DNA of 64,000 bases from Bifidobacterium aerophilum (lineage in GTDB: Bacteria > Actinomycetota > Actinomycetes > Actinomycetales > Bifidobacteriaceae), in assembly GCF_010667685.1 (NCBI RefSeq), contig NZ_WHZW01000017.1:1-64000 (forward strand), written 5' to 3'. Below the pieces are notes generated by a model. That model did no database searches. It saw nothing but the letters and a program-made list of their open reading frames with translations, and had not been told where the DNA came from. Shown here piece by piece: positions 28,189 through 36,372 of this stretch. Each line of letters starts with the position of its first letter. Within the stretch, counting starts at the first letter, position 1. The translations under genes were made by a program, and so were the position numbers.

Positions 28189-28257
28189 ATGAGTGTATGG
28201 TCACGAAAGACTGTTACGTTGAACGGGCATTGGAAAGACTTACCGTTACGACGATGA
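28189..28257 (+). CDS. Possible 22-residue small ORF with its own terminator
   Basis: An ATG opens a 22-codon frame (MSVWSRKTVTLNGHWKDLP, ending LRR), basic and compact, followed 35 bases later by a strong terminator. No other gene lies in this 1.4-kb gap, so the terminator implies a short transcript. The product could be a small protein, or the transcript a small RNA. Evidence is limited to this arrangement. Confidence 0.3.
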   Translation: MSVWSRKTVTLNGHWKDLPLRR

Positions 28258-28291
28258 TGTTGTGCAGAGATTCTGCTCCGGCTGCTTTGGA

Positions 28292-28325
28292 GAAAAGACC
28301 CGCTTCGGCGGGTCTTTTCGTTTGT
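28292..28325 (+). terminator. Orphan Rho-independent terminator
   Basis: A perfect stem GAAAAGACCCGC / GCGGGTCTTTTC with a TTCG tetraloop and a GTTTGTT tail. No annotated gene precedes it on this strand, so it points to a short transcript ending here. Confidence 0.85.
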
Positions 28326-28357
28326 TCGGAGGTCGTTTGGGGTATTAGGGGTTGGGT

Positions 28358-28645
28358 TATAGGAACTAAACGTGGTGTTTTAGACTCCGGTTTCTAGTTG
28401 GTTTGGTCCCATTCGACGTGGGTGTGGAAGTCGTTCCGGTCGATGCTGTTGCCGTATTCGGGCTCGCCCGTATTGTCGCGTCGTTGCCTGACGGCGCGGC
28501 CGGCCTCGTCGCTTTCCGATGCTCTGGACGTATCGGTGATTCGGGTTTCGGATTCCGGCTTTTCATGTAGCACACCCATTCGCAGGCGCGTTTCATATGC
28601 TCCTCGGGGCTATAGGAACAAAAGTGTTGTTTTAGATTCGGGTTA
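28358..28645. repeat. Degenerate direct repeat pair in intergenic DNA
   Basis: Copies at 28358-28392 and 28611-28645 share TATAGGAAC(T/A)AAA, GTGTT-type words and TTTTAGA(C/T)TC. The stretch between is composed of ordinary-looking sequence without a convincing ORF and may be decayed coding DNA. Confidence 0.45.
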
Positions 28646-28762
28646 TAGGTCAAATTGTGTGTTTGGTGGTCTGGTCGTTCGGCGGCCATTGTGCTCGGGT
28701 GTGGGAGTCGGTCGAGCCGATGCTTATGCGGGCTCTATCAGGCACTATGCCTGTCGTTGGCG

Positions 28763-28972
28763 TGCCACGGTAGCGGATTTAAGGCGATTTGGGGCTACCG
28801 TGGCAAGCGTCGTGATGGTGGGGAAATCCCGTCATTTCGAAAATGGCGGAATTCCGCGGTTTTGCGAGGGCGCATGTTGTCCCGGTTCGCGCAGTAACCG
28901 TTTACCCTCCCTACCGTGGCAAAAGTGTGTGCCACGGTAGCGGTTTTTCGTCGATTTTCCTCTACCGTGGCA
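28763..28972. repeat. TGCCACGGTAG / CTACCGTGGCA inverted-repeat elements
   Basis: Two hairpin units share arms TGCCACGGTAG and CTACCGTGGCA: 28763-28805 and 28930-28972, each about 43 bases with GCGG after the left arm and an AT-rich centre. An extra solitary CTACCGTGGCA lies at 28911-28921, which can pair with the 28930 arm instead. They look like members of a REP-type family. Confidence 0.7.
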
Positions 28973-29086
28973 CAAAAGAAGCATGACGGCCCCGCGAAGC
29001 CTCGGGTGTGTGTATGCCATGCGTTCGAGTTCTCCGCGGGGTGGGGCGCGGATTGGCTGCGCTTCCCTGTGGGCCGTGCGTGCGGG

Positions 29087-29185
29087 TTATCCACACCCCC
29101 GTATTGTTATCCACAAAAAATGTGGACAGACACGCCGAGTGTGGATAACTCGGTACCTTTCGACCACACACCCTGTTTTCTTCGA
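29087..29185. promoter_or_regulatory. DnaA-box-like cluster upstream of tadZ
   Basis: TTATCCACA at 29087-29095 and 29107-29115 and TGTGGATAA at 29140-29148, with an internal hairpin TCCACA-AAAAA-TGTGGA, then TTCGACCACA. The unit from 29106 on is nearly repeated at 32869-32948, upstream of flp. It lies just before the first gene of the Tad locus. Confidence 0.7.
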
Positions 29186-29217
29186 TCCAGGCGGCGCGAA
29201 TGCGGTTCAATCAGCGC

Positions 29218-30171
29218 ATGGATATTGCAACCACCTCAACCGCGCCCCAGCGCTACTACACTCCGCCGGCGGAAGACCGTACATCGCCGCCGAGGACGGC
29301 CGTCTCCGGCGCATACGCGCAGCCGGCCCGTCAGGCCTCATACGGCCGAGGCCAGCCTCCCGGCCTCGCCGCCGGCATCGCCATCGAAACCGTCTGCCAC
29401 AACATCGTCGTCTGCTCCGCCGCCAGTGGCGGCATCGGATTAAGCACGTTCGCTGCCGGCGTCGCCAGGCGGATGGCGGAACGGGACCTGTCCTGCGCGC
29501 TGATCGACGTCGATTTTGCGGCGGGCGGGCTCGACGTGTTGCTCGGCGTGGAAAGCGAGCCCGGCATGCGTTTCAATACGATCGACGCGCCGCTCGGACG
29601 GTTGGACGGCGAAGCGCTCAACCGCGAACTGCCGGTCTGGGACGACGTGCGTGTCCTGCCCGGCAACCCATGGAACGGCGGGATGCCGGACTGGTGGCAG
29701 ACGCAGGCCGCCGTTCGCGCGCTTGCCGAAGCGAACCGCGTGGTCGTCGTGGATGCCGGTCGGGGCGAACTGCTCGACACCATGCAGGACCTGGGATCCG
29801 CGGCGCATATCGTCCTCGTCGAGCTGTCCGTGCTCGGACTGGCGAGGGCGAAACGGCACATCGGCGATCTGGAACGGCTGTCGGGCGTGGCGGCTCGATC
29901 GTCGGAACGCGTCGCGGACGGCGCGTTTCCGTTGCTGCTGGTCGGCGCGGAGCCTCGCGGCACGGTACGGCGTATCGGCATCGTGTCCGAAGACGAAGCA
30001 TCCGAATATCTTTCCCGGCCGATCAGCGGACGAATCCGCGCGCATCCGCGACTGTGCGCCGACATCCTGTCCGGACTGGGAATACGGACGATGACGCGGG
30101 CGAACCTGCGCGTGATCGACGACGTCTGCGATTGGATCGACCGGCGGCTCGACGGAACGGGCGCGTCATGA
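29218..30171 (+). CDS. tadZ: TadZ/CpaE-like localisation ATPase of the Tad pilus
   Basis: A 317-aa MinD/ParA-superfamily protein. After a disordered Pro/Ala-rich N-terminus, a deviant Walker A appears in VVCSAASGGIGLSTFAAGVARRMAERDLSCALIDVDFAAGGLDVLLG, with the usual Lys replaced, followed by VVVDAGRG. TadZ proteins place the pilus machine at the pole and need not hydrolyse ATP efficiently, which suits the degenerate P-loop. The start is uncertain: no clear ribosome binding site precedes the ATGs at 29200 or 29218. Its stop overlaps the next start in ATGA, the sign of a translationally coupled operon. Confidence 0.82.
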   Translation: MDIATTSTAPQRYYTPPAEDRTSPPRTAVSGAYAQPARQASYGRGQPPGLAAGIAIETVCHNIVVCSAASGGIGLSTFAAGVARRMAERDLSCALIDVDFAAGGLDVLLGVESEPGMRFNTIDAPLGRLDGEALNRELPVWDDVRVLPGNPWNGGMPDWWQTQAAVRALAEANRVVVVDAGRGELLDTMQDLGSAAHIVLVELSVLGLARAKRHIGDLERLSGVAARSSERVADGAFPLLLVGAEPRGTVRRIGIVSEDEASEYLSRPISGRIRAHPRLCADILSGLGIRTMTRANLRVIDDVCDWIDRRLDGTGAS

Positions 30172-31328
30172 ACGCCGTCGCCGGATCGGTGGCCTTCGGA
30201 CCGCTGGAGCCGATCATGGCGGATCCGCAGGTGACGGACGTGACCGTCACCTGCGAAGGCCGTGTGTGGGCTGACCTCGGAGCCGGCATGCGGGAATGTC
30301 GTCTGCCGATTCCGTTCCGGTCCCCGCAGGCCGTACGCGACTATGCGGTGCAGCTGTGCGCGCAGCTCGGACGGAGATTGGACGACGCATGCCCGATCGC
30401 CGATGCTTCGACGGTGAACGGGCTGCGCGTGCATGCGGTGATCGCGCCGCTCGTGCCGCAAGGCGCGGCCCTGTCGATACGGCTGCCGCCGCGTTCGCCG
30501 CCTACCTTGGAATCGCTCTGCGCGGGCGGAATGATGCCGTCGATCTGGCTGCCGGTATTGCGTACTCTCGTGATGCGACGGGCGACGATGCTCATCACCG
30601 GCGGCACCGGTGCGGGCAAGACCACATTGCTCAAGGCGCTGCTCGGATTGTGCCCCGCCGACGAACGGATCATCGCCGTGGAAGAAGTTCGCGAACTGGG
30701 CATGATCGGGTCGGGCAACCGCGTTTCGCTGGTCACGCGCGAAGCCAATGTGGAAGGGGCCGGCGCGATCGGACTGCCGGAACTGGTCAAGGCCACGCTG
30801 CGCATGCGACCGGACCGCGTGGTGCTCGGCGAGTGCCGTGGCGAGGAGATCGCCGACCTGCTGCGTGCATTCAACTCCGGGCATCGCGGCGGCATGGTCA
30901 CGTTGCATGCCGACGATGTGACGCGCGTGCCGGTACGTCTGTCCGCGCTTGGTCTGCTGGCCGGTCTGCCGGTCGAGGCTACGGCGATGCTGGTCCGGGA
31001 CGCGTTCGACGCGGTGATCCATGTGGAACGCGAAGCCGACGGGCGGCGTCATATCAGCCAGATCGGGCGATTGAACGCGGCGGGCGCCGACACGGGCTTG
31101 GACGGTACGGCATTGCACGGCGAGGTGATCGCCGTCTGGGATGGGATCGGCGCGCCTCTGGCCGGCCCCGGGTGGGCCGATTTCGCCGCCCGATGGCTGT
31201 GGGAGCCCGCCCGTGTGGCGTCTTCGTCGACTTCTCCGGCGGCTTCCGGCAATGGGGCGAGGCCTCTTGGGTGGATAGCGGCGGATCTTCCTGACGGGCC
31301 CGGCGCGGGCGGGCGGAAGGCGAGATGA
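30168..31328 (+). CDS. tadA: TadA/CpaF pilus assembly ATPase
   Basis: A 386-aa secretion ATPase of the VirB11/PulE family that powers pilus assembly. The N-terminal domain (LEPIMADPQVTDVTVTCEGRVWADLG) is followed by Walker A GGTGAGKTTLLKALLG, the Asp box, Walker B-like RVVLGECRGEEIADLLRAFNSGHRGGMVTLHADD and the His box. Only the region from the ATGA overlap with tadZ is taken as the gene; the open frame runs further upstream without coding character. Confidence 0.94.
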   Translation: MNAVAGSVAFGPLEPIMADPQVTDVTVTCEGRVWADLGAGMRECRLPIPFRSPQAVRDYAVQLCAQLGRRLDDACPIADASTVNGLRVHAVIAPLVPQGAALSIRLPPRSPPTLESLCAGGMMPSIWLPVLRTLVMRRATMLITGGTGAGKTTLLKALLGLCPADERIIAVEEVRELGMIGSGNRVSLVTREANVEGAGAIGLPELVKATLRMRPDRVVLGECRGEEIADLLRAFNSGHRGGMVTLHADDVTRVPVRLSALGLLAGLPVEATAMLVRDAFDAVIHVEREADGRRHISQIGRLNAAGADTGLDGTALHGEVIAVWDGIGAPLAGPGWADFAARWLWEPARVASSSTSPAASGNGARPLGWIAADLPDGPGAGGRKAR

Positions 31329-31362
31329 AAACGAGCGAACCATGGAGTGACGGGAGACGATC

Positions 31363-32178
31363 ATGATCGGTGATGTCGGCATGGCGGCGGTGGCGGCCTG
31401 CGCGGCAGGGGCGGCCTCATTGACGTGGCCCTGTCGAGTCGCGTCATGTGACCGGCGGCTTGCCCTGTTGCGCCGGCACAACGGCATAGGGGGAGAGCGG
31501 CATATGACCGGGCGGGACGGGCGGCCTCGCATCGGCGTCGCCGCGGTGATCGCCGCCGCGTGCGCGGCGATGCGCGCCGGCGCGACTTTGGCCGAAGCTT
31601 TCGAGCATCAGGCCGATGGCGATTGGGCGGACGGCCGTATGACATCCGGCGCATCGGTCATCGCAGGCTCGTTTGCGACCATGTCGGAGAGCACGCCGGA
31701 TTCGGTGACATCGAATGAGGTTGTGGCGGACTGCATTCCGAGATGGTCCGCGTCTGCGGGAATCGGTCGCATCACCGTCACTCGGCTGCGCGGCATACTG
31801 GCTGGACGTGCACTGCCGAAGGAGCGCGGTCAGCAGATCGAGTCGGTCGCGACGGAACTCGCTGCGGCCGTGCGTCTCAGCGAATCGTCCGGTTGCCCGG
31901 CCGTGCGATGCCTGGAGGTTGTGGCGGATTCCTACCGTCGCGCCCGGTTGTTGGACGATCTGCGCGCGCAGGCGTTCGCCGTGCCGCAGGCCACCGTGAA
32001 ACTGTTGTCCGCATTGCCGCTCATTACCGTGATGCTTGGGGAGTTGCTTGGCGCGAAGCCGCTGTCGTTTCTGTTCGGGTCGACGCAGGGGGCGACCTGT
32101 CTCGGTTTGGGAATGTGCTGCTACGCGGCCGGAGTGGCGTGGATGCGCGCGATGCTACGCGATATGGATGGCGGGTGA
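31363..32178 (+). CDS. tadB: TadB-like pilus platform protein
   Basis: A 271-aa protein with a type II secretion F-type domain in its C-terminal half (QIESVATELAAAVRLSESSGCPAVRCLEVVADSYRRARLLDDLRAQAF) and membrane segments at the N-terminus and near LSALPLITVMLGELLGA and LGLGMCCYAAGVAWM. TadB and TadC form the inner-membrane platform on which the pilus is built. It is shorter than Gram-negative TadB, as is normal in actinobacteria. Confidence 0.85.
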   Translation: MIGDVGMAAVAACAAGAASLTWPCRVASCDRRLALLRRHNGIGGERHMTGRDGRPRIGVAAVIAAACAAMRAGATLAEAFEHQADGDWADGRMTSGASVIAGSFATMSESTPDSVTSNEVVADCIPRWSASAGIGRITVTRLRGILAGRALPKERGQQIESVATELAAAVRLSESSGCPAVRCLEVVADSYRRARLLDDLRAQAFAVPQATVKLLSALPLITVMLGELLGAKPLSFLFGSTQGATCLGLGMCCYAAGVAWMRAMLRDMDGG

Positions 32179-32184
32179 TCGAGA

Positions 32185-32832
32185 ATGCCGGCGATGGTGT
32201 CCGTGACGTTGTCCGGGACGGGCTGGGCGGCGGTCGCCGCATGTCTTGCCGGCCTGGCCGCATGGCTGGCTGGCGCGGAGATCGTCGTCTCGCGGCGTAT
32301 GGACGCTATGCGTGTCCGCACGACGCAGGCTCATGACGATGTGCCGGGGCTGGATGGTGGCGAGGTGTCCGCAGCGACGGTTCTGGCCTTGACGGCCGCC
32401 GTGGTAAGGCAGGGCGCCTCGATTCCGCGTGCCGTGGAGACGGTGGGCTCGTCGATCGGAGGGCGTGTGGGGCGTGGGCTGTGCCGGGTCTGCGACGCGT
32501 TGCTGCGCGGTGACGACTGGCATGACGCATGGGGCGCGGCCGAAGGCGGTCTGGACGCGGAAACGGCACGCGGCTTCGGTGCGGCGGCTGGTGGGCGCGA
32601 ACCGGTGTTCGCCATGCTTGAGGAAGCGCTGGAACCGGCATGGCGTCATGGGACCTCGCCGGTGTCCCGATTGGAAACGGCGTTGGAGCAGCTCGACCGC
32701 GACGAGCGTTCGCGAATCGAAGAGGCATCGGGCCGACTGACCGTGCGGCTGCTCATGCCGACCGGATTGTGCTTTCTGCCGGCGTTCGTATTCGTCGGCG
32801 TGATTCCGTCGATCGTGTCGTTCGTGACATGA
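32185..32832 (+). CDS. tadC: TadC-like pilus platform protein
   Basis: A 215-aa partner of TadB with an N-terminal membrane segment (GWAAVAACLAGLAAWLAGAEI), a weak F-type domain, and a C-terminal membrane segment (LLMPTGLCFLPAFVFVGVIPSIVSFV) that is characteristic of TadC. It starts seven bases after the TadB stop. Confidence 0.82.
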   Translation: MPAMVSVTLSGTGWAAVAACLAGLAAWLAGAEIVVSRRMDAMRVRTTQAHDDVPGLDGGEVSAATVLALTAAVVRQGASIPRAVETVGSSIGGRVGRGLCRVCDALLRGDDWHDAWGAAEGGLDAETARGFGAAAGGREPVFAMLEEALEPAWRHGTSPVSRLETALEQLDRDERSRIEEASGRLTVRLLMPTGLCFLPAFVFVGVIPSIVSFVT

Positions 32833-32838
32833 CGAAAG

Positions 32839-32948
32839 TTATCCACATCGCCGGTCGGGCCGGGTGTGGTTATCCACAAAAAATGTGGAGGACACGCCGG
32901 CCTGTGGATAACCCGGGACCGTTCGACCACATGACTCGTTTTTCGTCC
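32839..32948. promoter_or_regulatory. DnaA-box-like cluster upstream of flp
   Basis: TTATCCACA at 32839-32847 and 32870-32878 and TGTGGATAA at 32903-32911, with the same TCCACA-AAAAA-TGTGGA hairpin, GACACGCCG and TTCGACCACA as the element at 29106-29185. It lies in the gap between tadC and the pilin gene and splits the locus into two promoter-bearing blocks. Confidence 0.7.
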
Positions 32949-33023
32949 GGTGGACTCGTCGTTTCGTGCATAGTGGCATGCACCGCGGCCATGGTGGCCG
33001 GGGACTCAAGTGAAAGGAACGCT

Positions 33024-33311
33024 ATGAGTGACGTGATACCCATCAATGTGGACGGGCAGGCCGGGCTGCTGCTGCATGCCAGGCAGTCCGTCTCCGATCT
33101 GCTGGAGCAAGGGCGGCGCGAACTGTGCCGCATCGATGCCCGGATACGCACGCTGGCCGCCGAACCGGAGGAGGGGGCCGCCACGGCCGAATACGCGGTG
33201 GTGTTGGTCGCCGCTACCGGATTCGCCGCCGTGCTGGTCGCCATCCTCAAATCCGACGCCATCAAGACGTTGCTGACGAACATCATCAAAAAAGCGTTGA
33301 ACGTCGGGTGA
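33024..33311 (+). CDS. flp: Flp-type pilin (DUF4244-like)
   Basis: A 95-aa prepilin, the likely major subunit of the Tad pilus. The N-terminal 50 residues form a soluble segment longer than a usual Flp leader; the processing and assembly region is EEGAATAEYAVVLVAATGFAAVLVAIL, with the G/E-x-E-Y arrangement of Flp pilins (cleavage probably before ATAEYAV). A short helical tail ends the protein. GAAAGGA precedes the ATG. Its stop overlaps the next start (TGATG). Confidence 0.85.
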   Translation: MSDVIPINVDGQAGLLLHARQSVSDLLEQGRRELCRIDARIRTLAAEPEEGAATAEYAVVLVAATGFAAVLVAILKSDAIKTLLTNIIKKALNVG

Positions 33312-33712
33312 TGGTCATGGCACGACGGGTAGCGGGAGCGCTGTCGGACATCCTGCGCCGTGCTGACAGGGGAGCGGCCACCGCGGAATTCGCGGTGGTG
33401 CTTCCCGCCGTCGTGGCGGTGGCGGCGTTGCTGTTCGGACTGTCGCGTGCGGTCATCGTGACCATGGGGTGCCAGGATGCCGCCGCGGCCGTAGCCCGGG
33501 AACTGATCGTCGCCGGGAAAGACGGCGGGTTCGACGCCCAGGCGACGGCGCGTGCGGTGGCGGGCGACGGCGTGGCGGTGGCGGTGTCCTACGGTGACGG
33601 CGGTTCCGGCGGCACGACGGTGACGGTCGTGGCGCAATGCCCGGTCGTGCCGGATCCGTTGGGCGTCCTGCCGACGCGCGTCACTGGTCGGGCGACCGGG
33701 GTCATGCCATGA
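33311..33712 (+). CDS. tadE: TadE-like pseudopilin
   Basis: A 133-aa minor pilin. The N-terminal membrane segment is of TadE type (ADRGAATAEFAVVLPAVVAVAALLFGLSRAVIVTMGCQDAAAAVAREL), with a small beta-rich tail. It is coupled to both neighbours by overlapping start and stop codons. A second ATG six bases in is an alternative start. Confidence 0.85.
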   Translation: MVMARRVAGALSDILRRADRGAATAEFAVVLPAVVAVAALLFGLSRAVIVTMGCQDAAAAVARELIVAGKDGGFDAQATARAVAGDGVAVAVSYGDGGSGGTTVTVVAQCPVVPDPLGVLPTRVTGRATGVMP

Positions 33713-34203
33713 ACGTGGAGCGACGGAGTGATGGGCGGTGGCGCTGCGCCGCCCGGTGGCGATGTGATTCTCGGCGGTGTTGTGATTCCCGATGGTGTTG
33801 TGGTGTCCGGCGACGAGATTCCGCGTCTCGCGTCGGTGTGCTGTGCCATGACGTGTGGCATGGCGCCGACCGCGGATCCGGCACGGTCGCCGGCGTGATG
33901 CTGATCCTGCTGGTCGGCGTGCTACTCGGTGCCGTCGCGTCGGCCGGGAATCTGCTGATCTGCCAAGGCCGTGCGCGTGCGTCAGCCGATCTTGCGGTCG
34001 TCTCCGCCGCAAGCGCGCTGCGTGCCGGCAACGCGGATCCATGCGCGGTCGCTGGTTCCGTCGCGCAGGCCAACGATGCCCGGATCGACGCGTGCATGGT
34101 CGACGGGGACGATGTGCAGGCGACGTTGTCGGTGCCGACGCGGGTGCCGTTCATGCCATGGATGTCGCGCGCATCGCGTGCTGGGCCCGTGGCATGCGGA
34201 TGA
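33709..34203 (+). CDS. TadE-like protein of the helicase/secretion neighbourhood type
   Basis: A 164-aa protein whose core DRGSGTVAGVMLILLVGVLLGAVASAGNLLICQGRARASADLAVVSAASALRAG matches the Rv3654c-type TadE-like family of actinobacterial Tad loci. The ATGA overlap with tadE supports the start at 33709. The first 50 residues are peculiar: Cys/Arg/Trp-rich (RWRCAARWRCDSRRCCDSRW), encoded by short imperfect DNA repeats around 33735-33815, and not expected for the family. They may be an expansion or mean translation really starts nearer the membrane segment. Confidence 0.75.
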   Translation: MNVERRSDGRWRCAARWRCDSRRCCDSRWCCGVRRRDSASRVGVLCHDVWHGADRGSGTVAGVMLILLVGVLLGAVASAGNLLICQGRARASADLAVVSAASALRAGNADPCAVAGSVAQANDARIDACMVDGDDVQATLSVPTRVPFMPWMSRASRAGPVACG

Positions 34204-34248
34204 TCGACGGCCGTGTGACCGTGAGCTCTACTCCGGGGAAGGAGATTT

Positions 34249-34527
34249 ATGTATTACAATAATCGTATACGTGTGGTTGATGCCGCCGGCAAGCATGGTA
34301 TTGATCCGGACGACGCAACGTATGTCGCCGAACATTGCCTGGATATCAGAGTGCTATGCGAAGAGCCGTACAAAGAGCTGAGATTAGGCGTTACGTCAAC
34401 GGGCATGCCTCTGGAGATCGTCCTCGTTCCGGCATGGGATGGGGACGGATGGGTGATCATCCACGCGATGAAAATGCGATTGAAATACCGCATGATGCTG
34501 AACAGGAGGGCACTATGGCTGAGATGA
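34249..34527 (+). CDS. Putative small toxin of a toxin-antitoxin pair
   Basis: A 92-aa protein (MYYNNRIRVVDAAGKHGIDP...) with a compact alpha/beta look and a C-terminal IIHAMKMRLKYRM stretch, reminiscent of BrnT/DUF4258-type RelE-fold toxins though the match is loose. AAGGAG precedes the start. The following gene overlaps its end by 13 bases and encodes a ribbon-helix-helix protein, the usual toxin-antitoxin layout. The gene is AT-richer than its neighbours. Confidence 0.65.
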   Translation: MYYNNRIRVVDAAGKHGIDPDDATYVAEHCLDIRVLCEEPYKELRLGVTSTGMPLEIVLVPAWDGDGWVIIHAMKMRLKYRMMLNRRALWLR

Positions 34528-34853
34528 TCCATCTGGCCGATTTGCCGCCGGAGGTGCGGGAACGGGTCCGGCGCGACCAGGCCGAAGCCGAACGGGGATA
34601 CAGTATTCGCTTTCTGGATAAACAGCTTCGCGAAGACAAAGGGTGGAGCCGCGAGCCGACGCCGCAGGAACGCAAGTGGCTGCGGCGTGGGCGACCGTTG
34701 AAGATCGGCCGCGTTCGCGCCGACAGGATCATGCAGTTCCGTATCGATCCCGATGGGGAGCGACGCGTGCGGCAATACGCGTCGGACCATGGCATGAAGG
34801 TCTCCGAGGCGATTCGCACGCTGATCGACAAGGGGTTGGCGTCGGCGCAGTGA
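34515..34853 (+). CDS. Ribbon-helix-helix antitoxin
   Basis: A 112-aa protein with a C-terminal ribbon-helix-helix segment, DRIMQFRIDPDGERRVRQYASDHGMKVSEAIRTLIDKGL, and a charged N-terminal part. AGGAGG precedes the ATG at 34515. It should neutralise the product of the overlapping upstream gene and repress the pair. Confidence 0.72.
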   Translation: MAEMIHLADLPPEVRERVRRDQAEAERGYSIRFLDKQLREDKGWSREPTPQERKWLRRGRPLKIGRVRADRIMQFRIDPDGERRVRQYASDHGMKVSEAIRTLIDKGLASAQ

Positions 34854-35081
34854 CGGATATGTCGGGGTGATCGAGACGGTCTGTGTCGATACGTGCAGGT
34901 CGCTTGAAACGGGTCATGTCGATGCGCATGAGATGCCGTCTCGGTGCTTGCTCCGTGACGCGCCTTCATGGATATGTGATTGTGAGTGTACGGAACGGGG
35001 GGCTTCGCTTCGCGGCAAACCAGACGGATAATTCCCCGATGATGCTGGCGCACGTGACGGAGCATGGTTTATCGTGGCGGT

Positions 35082-36299
35082 ATGAGTGAAGCGAGCAGTG
35101 CGCGCCCGGTCGTGGCGATGATCGGCAACCCGGTGTCCGACAAGGGCAAGGGCGCCAAAATCGACGCGCGGGTCATGGAGTTGCTGACCGAGGCCGGCCG
35201 TCGTCATGGATTCGACGTCATCGATCTGACCGGCACCAGTTTTGACGATTCGCTGACCAATGCACGTTCCCATGCCGACGAGTACACGCATCTCGTGGTG
35301 GTCGGCGGCGACGGCATGATCGCGCTCGGCGCGAACGCGGTCGGATGCAGCGGCAAGCCGCTCGGCATCGTCGCCACCGGATCCGGCAACGACTTCGCGC
35401 GTGGGCTCGGGCTGCCGGTCAACCGCATCGACACGGCGGTCGAAGGCATCGTGGGCGCGATCGTGCGCGGCAGTCATCTCGACGTGGACATGGGCCGCGT
35501 GACCTCGCTGCCCGGAGGGTACGCGGTGGACGCGGCCACCGGAAACCTGCTGTCGGACGATGGTTCGGACGATGTTCCGGACGGCGGTGATCGCGCGGAC
35601 GACGATGAAAGCCTGGGCCGTGACGGAGTCGCGGGTAACGGCGGCACGGCCGGCGGCGGTCGACTGTCTCCGATCAACCGGTATTACGGCGGCATGCTCA
35701 ACTGCGGACTGGACGCGACCATCAACGACCGGGCCAATCATTCGCGGCTGCCGGGCGGATCGCTGCGCTACTTCGTGGCCGTGCTCGTCGAGGTCACGCA
35801 TCTGAAACGCTACGGCTACCACATCAAGGCCACGCTGTCGGACGGCAGCGTGGAGGAGCGCGACCTCATCACGCCGATGATCACCGTTGCCAATTCGCGG
35901 CATATCGGCGGCGGGCTGGAAGTGTCGCCGTACTCGCGGTTCGCGGACGGACTGCTCGACCTCGTGTGGATCGATCACATGCCGAACCCGCTGGAGATCG
36001 CCGACGCCATTTCGAAGGGATACAACGGCCGCCTGCTCGCCTCGCATGTGTTCGGATGGAAGCGCGTGCGCGAGGTGGAGATCACGCGCGCCGCGGAAGG
36101 AGCCGAACCGCCCGTCATGATGGCGGACGGCGAATACATCGGACACCTGCCGGTCAGGGTCGTGGCGGAGGATCGCGCGCTGCGGGTGCTCGTGCCGCCG
36201 GCGGTCGCGCACGCCCATCGTGCCGACGACGGCAGCCGCACGCTCGCGGCGATCGAACGCGACCGTCGCGATCCGGTCACCGGGGAATTCGTCGACTGA
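35082..36299 (+). CDS. Diacylglycerol kinase-family lipid kinase
   Basis: A 405-aa soluble lipid kinase of the DagK/YegS family. The ATP-binding pattern VVVGGDGMIALGANAV followed by LGIVATGSGNDFARGLGLP is unmistakable; the C-terminal domain has ITVANSRHIGGGLEVSPYSRFADGLLDLVWID and MMADGEYIGHLPV. It phosphorylates diacylglycerol or a related lipid at the membrane. A low-complexity Asp/Gly-rich insertion (DDGSDDVPDGGDRADDDE) in the middle is unusual. The start at 35082 has only a weak ribosome binding site (GTGGCGG). It seems unrelated to the pilus locus before it. Confidence 0.92.
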   Translation: MSEASSARPVVAMIGNPVSDKGKGAKIDARVMELLTEAGRRHGFDVIDLTGTSFDDSLTNARSHADEYTHLVVVGGDGMIALGANAVGCSGKPLGIVATGSGNDFARGLGLPVNRIDTAVEGIVGAIVRGSHLDVDMGRVTSLPGGYAVDAATGNLLSDDGSDDVPDGGDRADDDESLGRDGVAGNGGTAGGGRLSPINRYYGGMLNCGLDATINDRANHSRLPGGSLRYFVAVLVEVTHLKRYGYHIKATLSDGSVEERDLITPMITVANSRHIGGGLEVSPYSRFADGLLDLVWIDHMPNPLEIADAISKGYNGRLLASHVFGWKRVREVEITRAAEGAEPPVMMADGEYIGHLPVRVVAEDRALRVLVPPAVAHAHRADDGSRTLAAIERDRRDPVTGEFVD

Positions 36300-36372
36300 C
36301 CTGTGCGGGCGCCCGGCATCCGGCTACCGGCTACCGCAGAAGGCCTCCGGGACGGCCCCGGATATCGCGAAA

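Noticed and set aside
28358-28645. Possible CRISPR-like repeats in the gap before the Tad locus
   Set aside because: Only two degenerate copies about 250 bases apart, with no regular spacers or cas genes.
29087-29148. A replication origin because of the TTATCCACA cluster
   Set aside because: There is no dnaA, dnaN or AT-rich unwinding region nearby, and a second similar cluster lies 3.7 kb away inside the Tad locus.
28983-30167. Upstream extension of the tadA frame
   Set aside because: It overlaps tadZ, lacks coding character and is Arg-rich; the ATGA overlap at 30168 gives the natural start.
33731-33898. A separate 55-codon gene (Gly/Val-rich) inside the TadE-like gene
   Set aside because: No ribosome binding site, and it comes from the repeat tract; reported only as an oddity of that tract.
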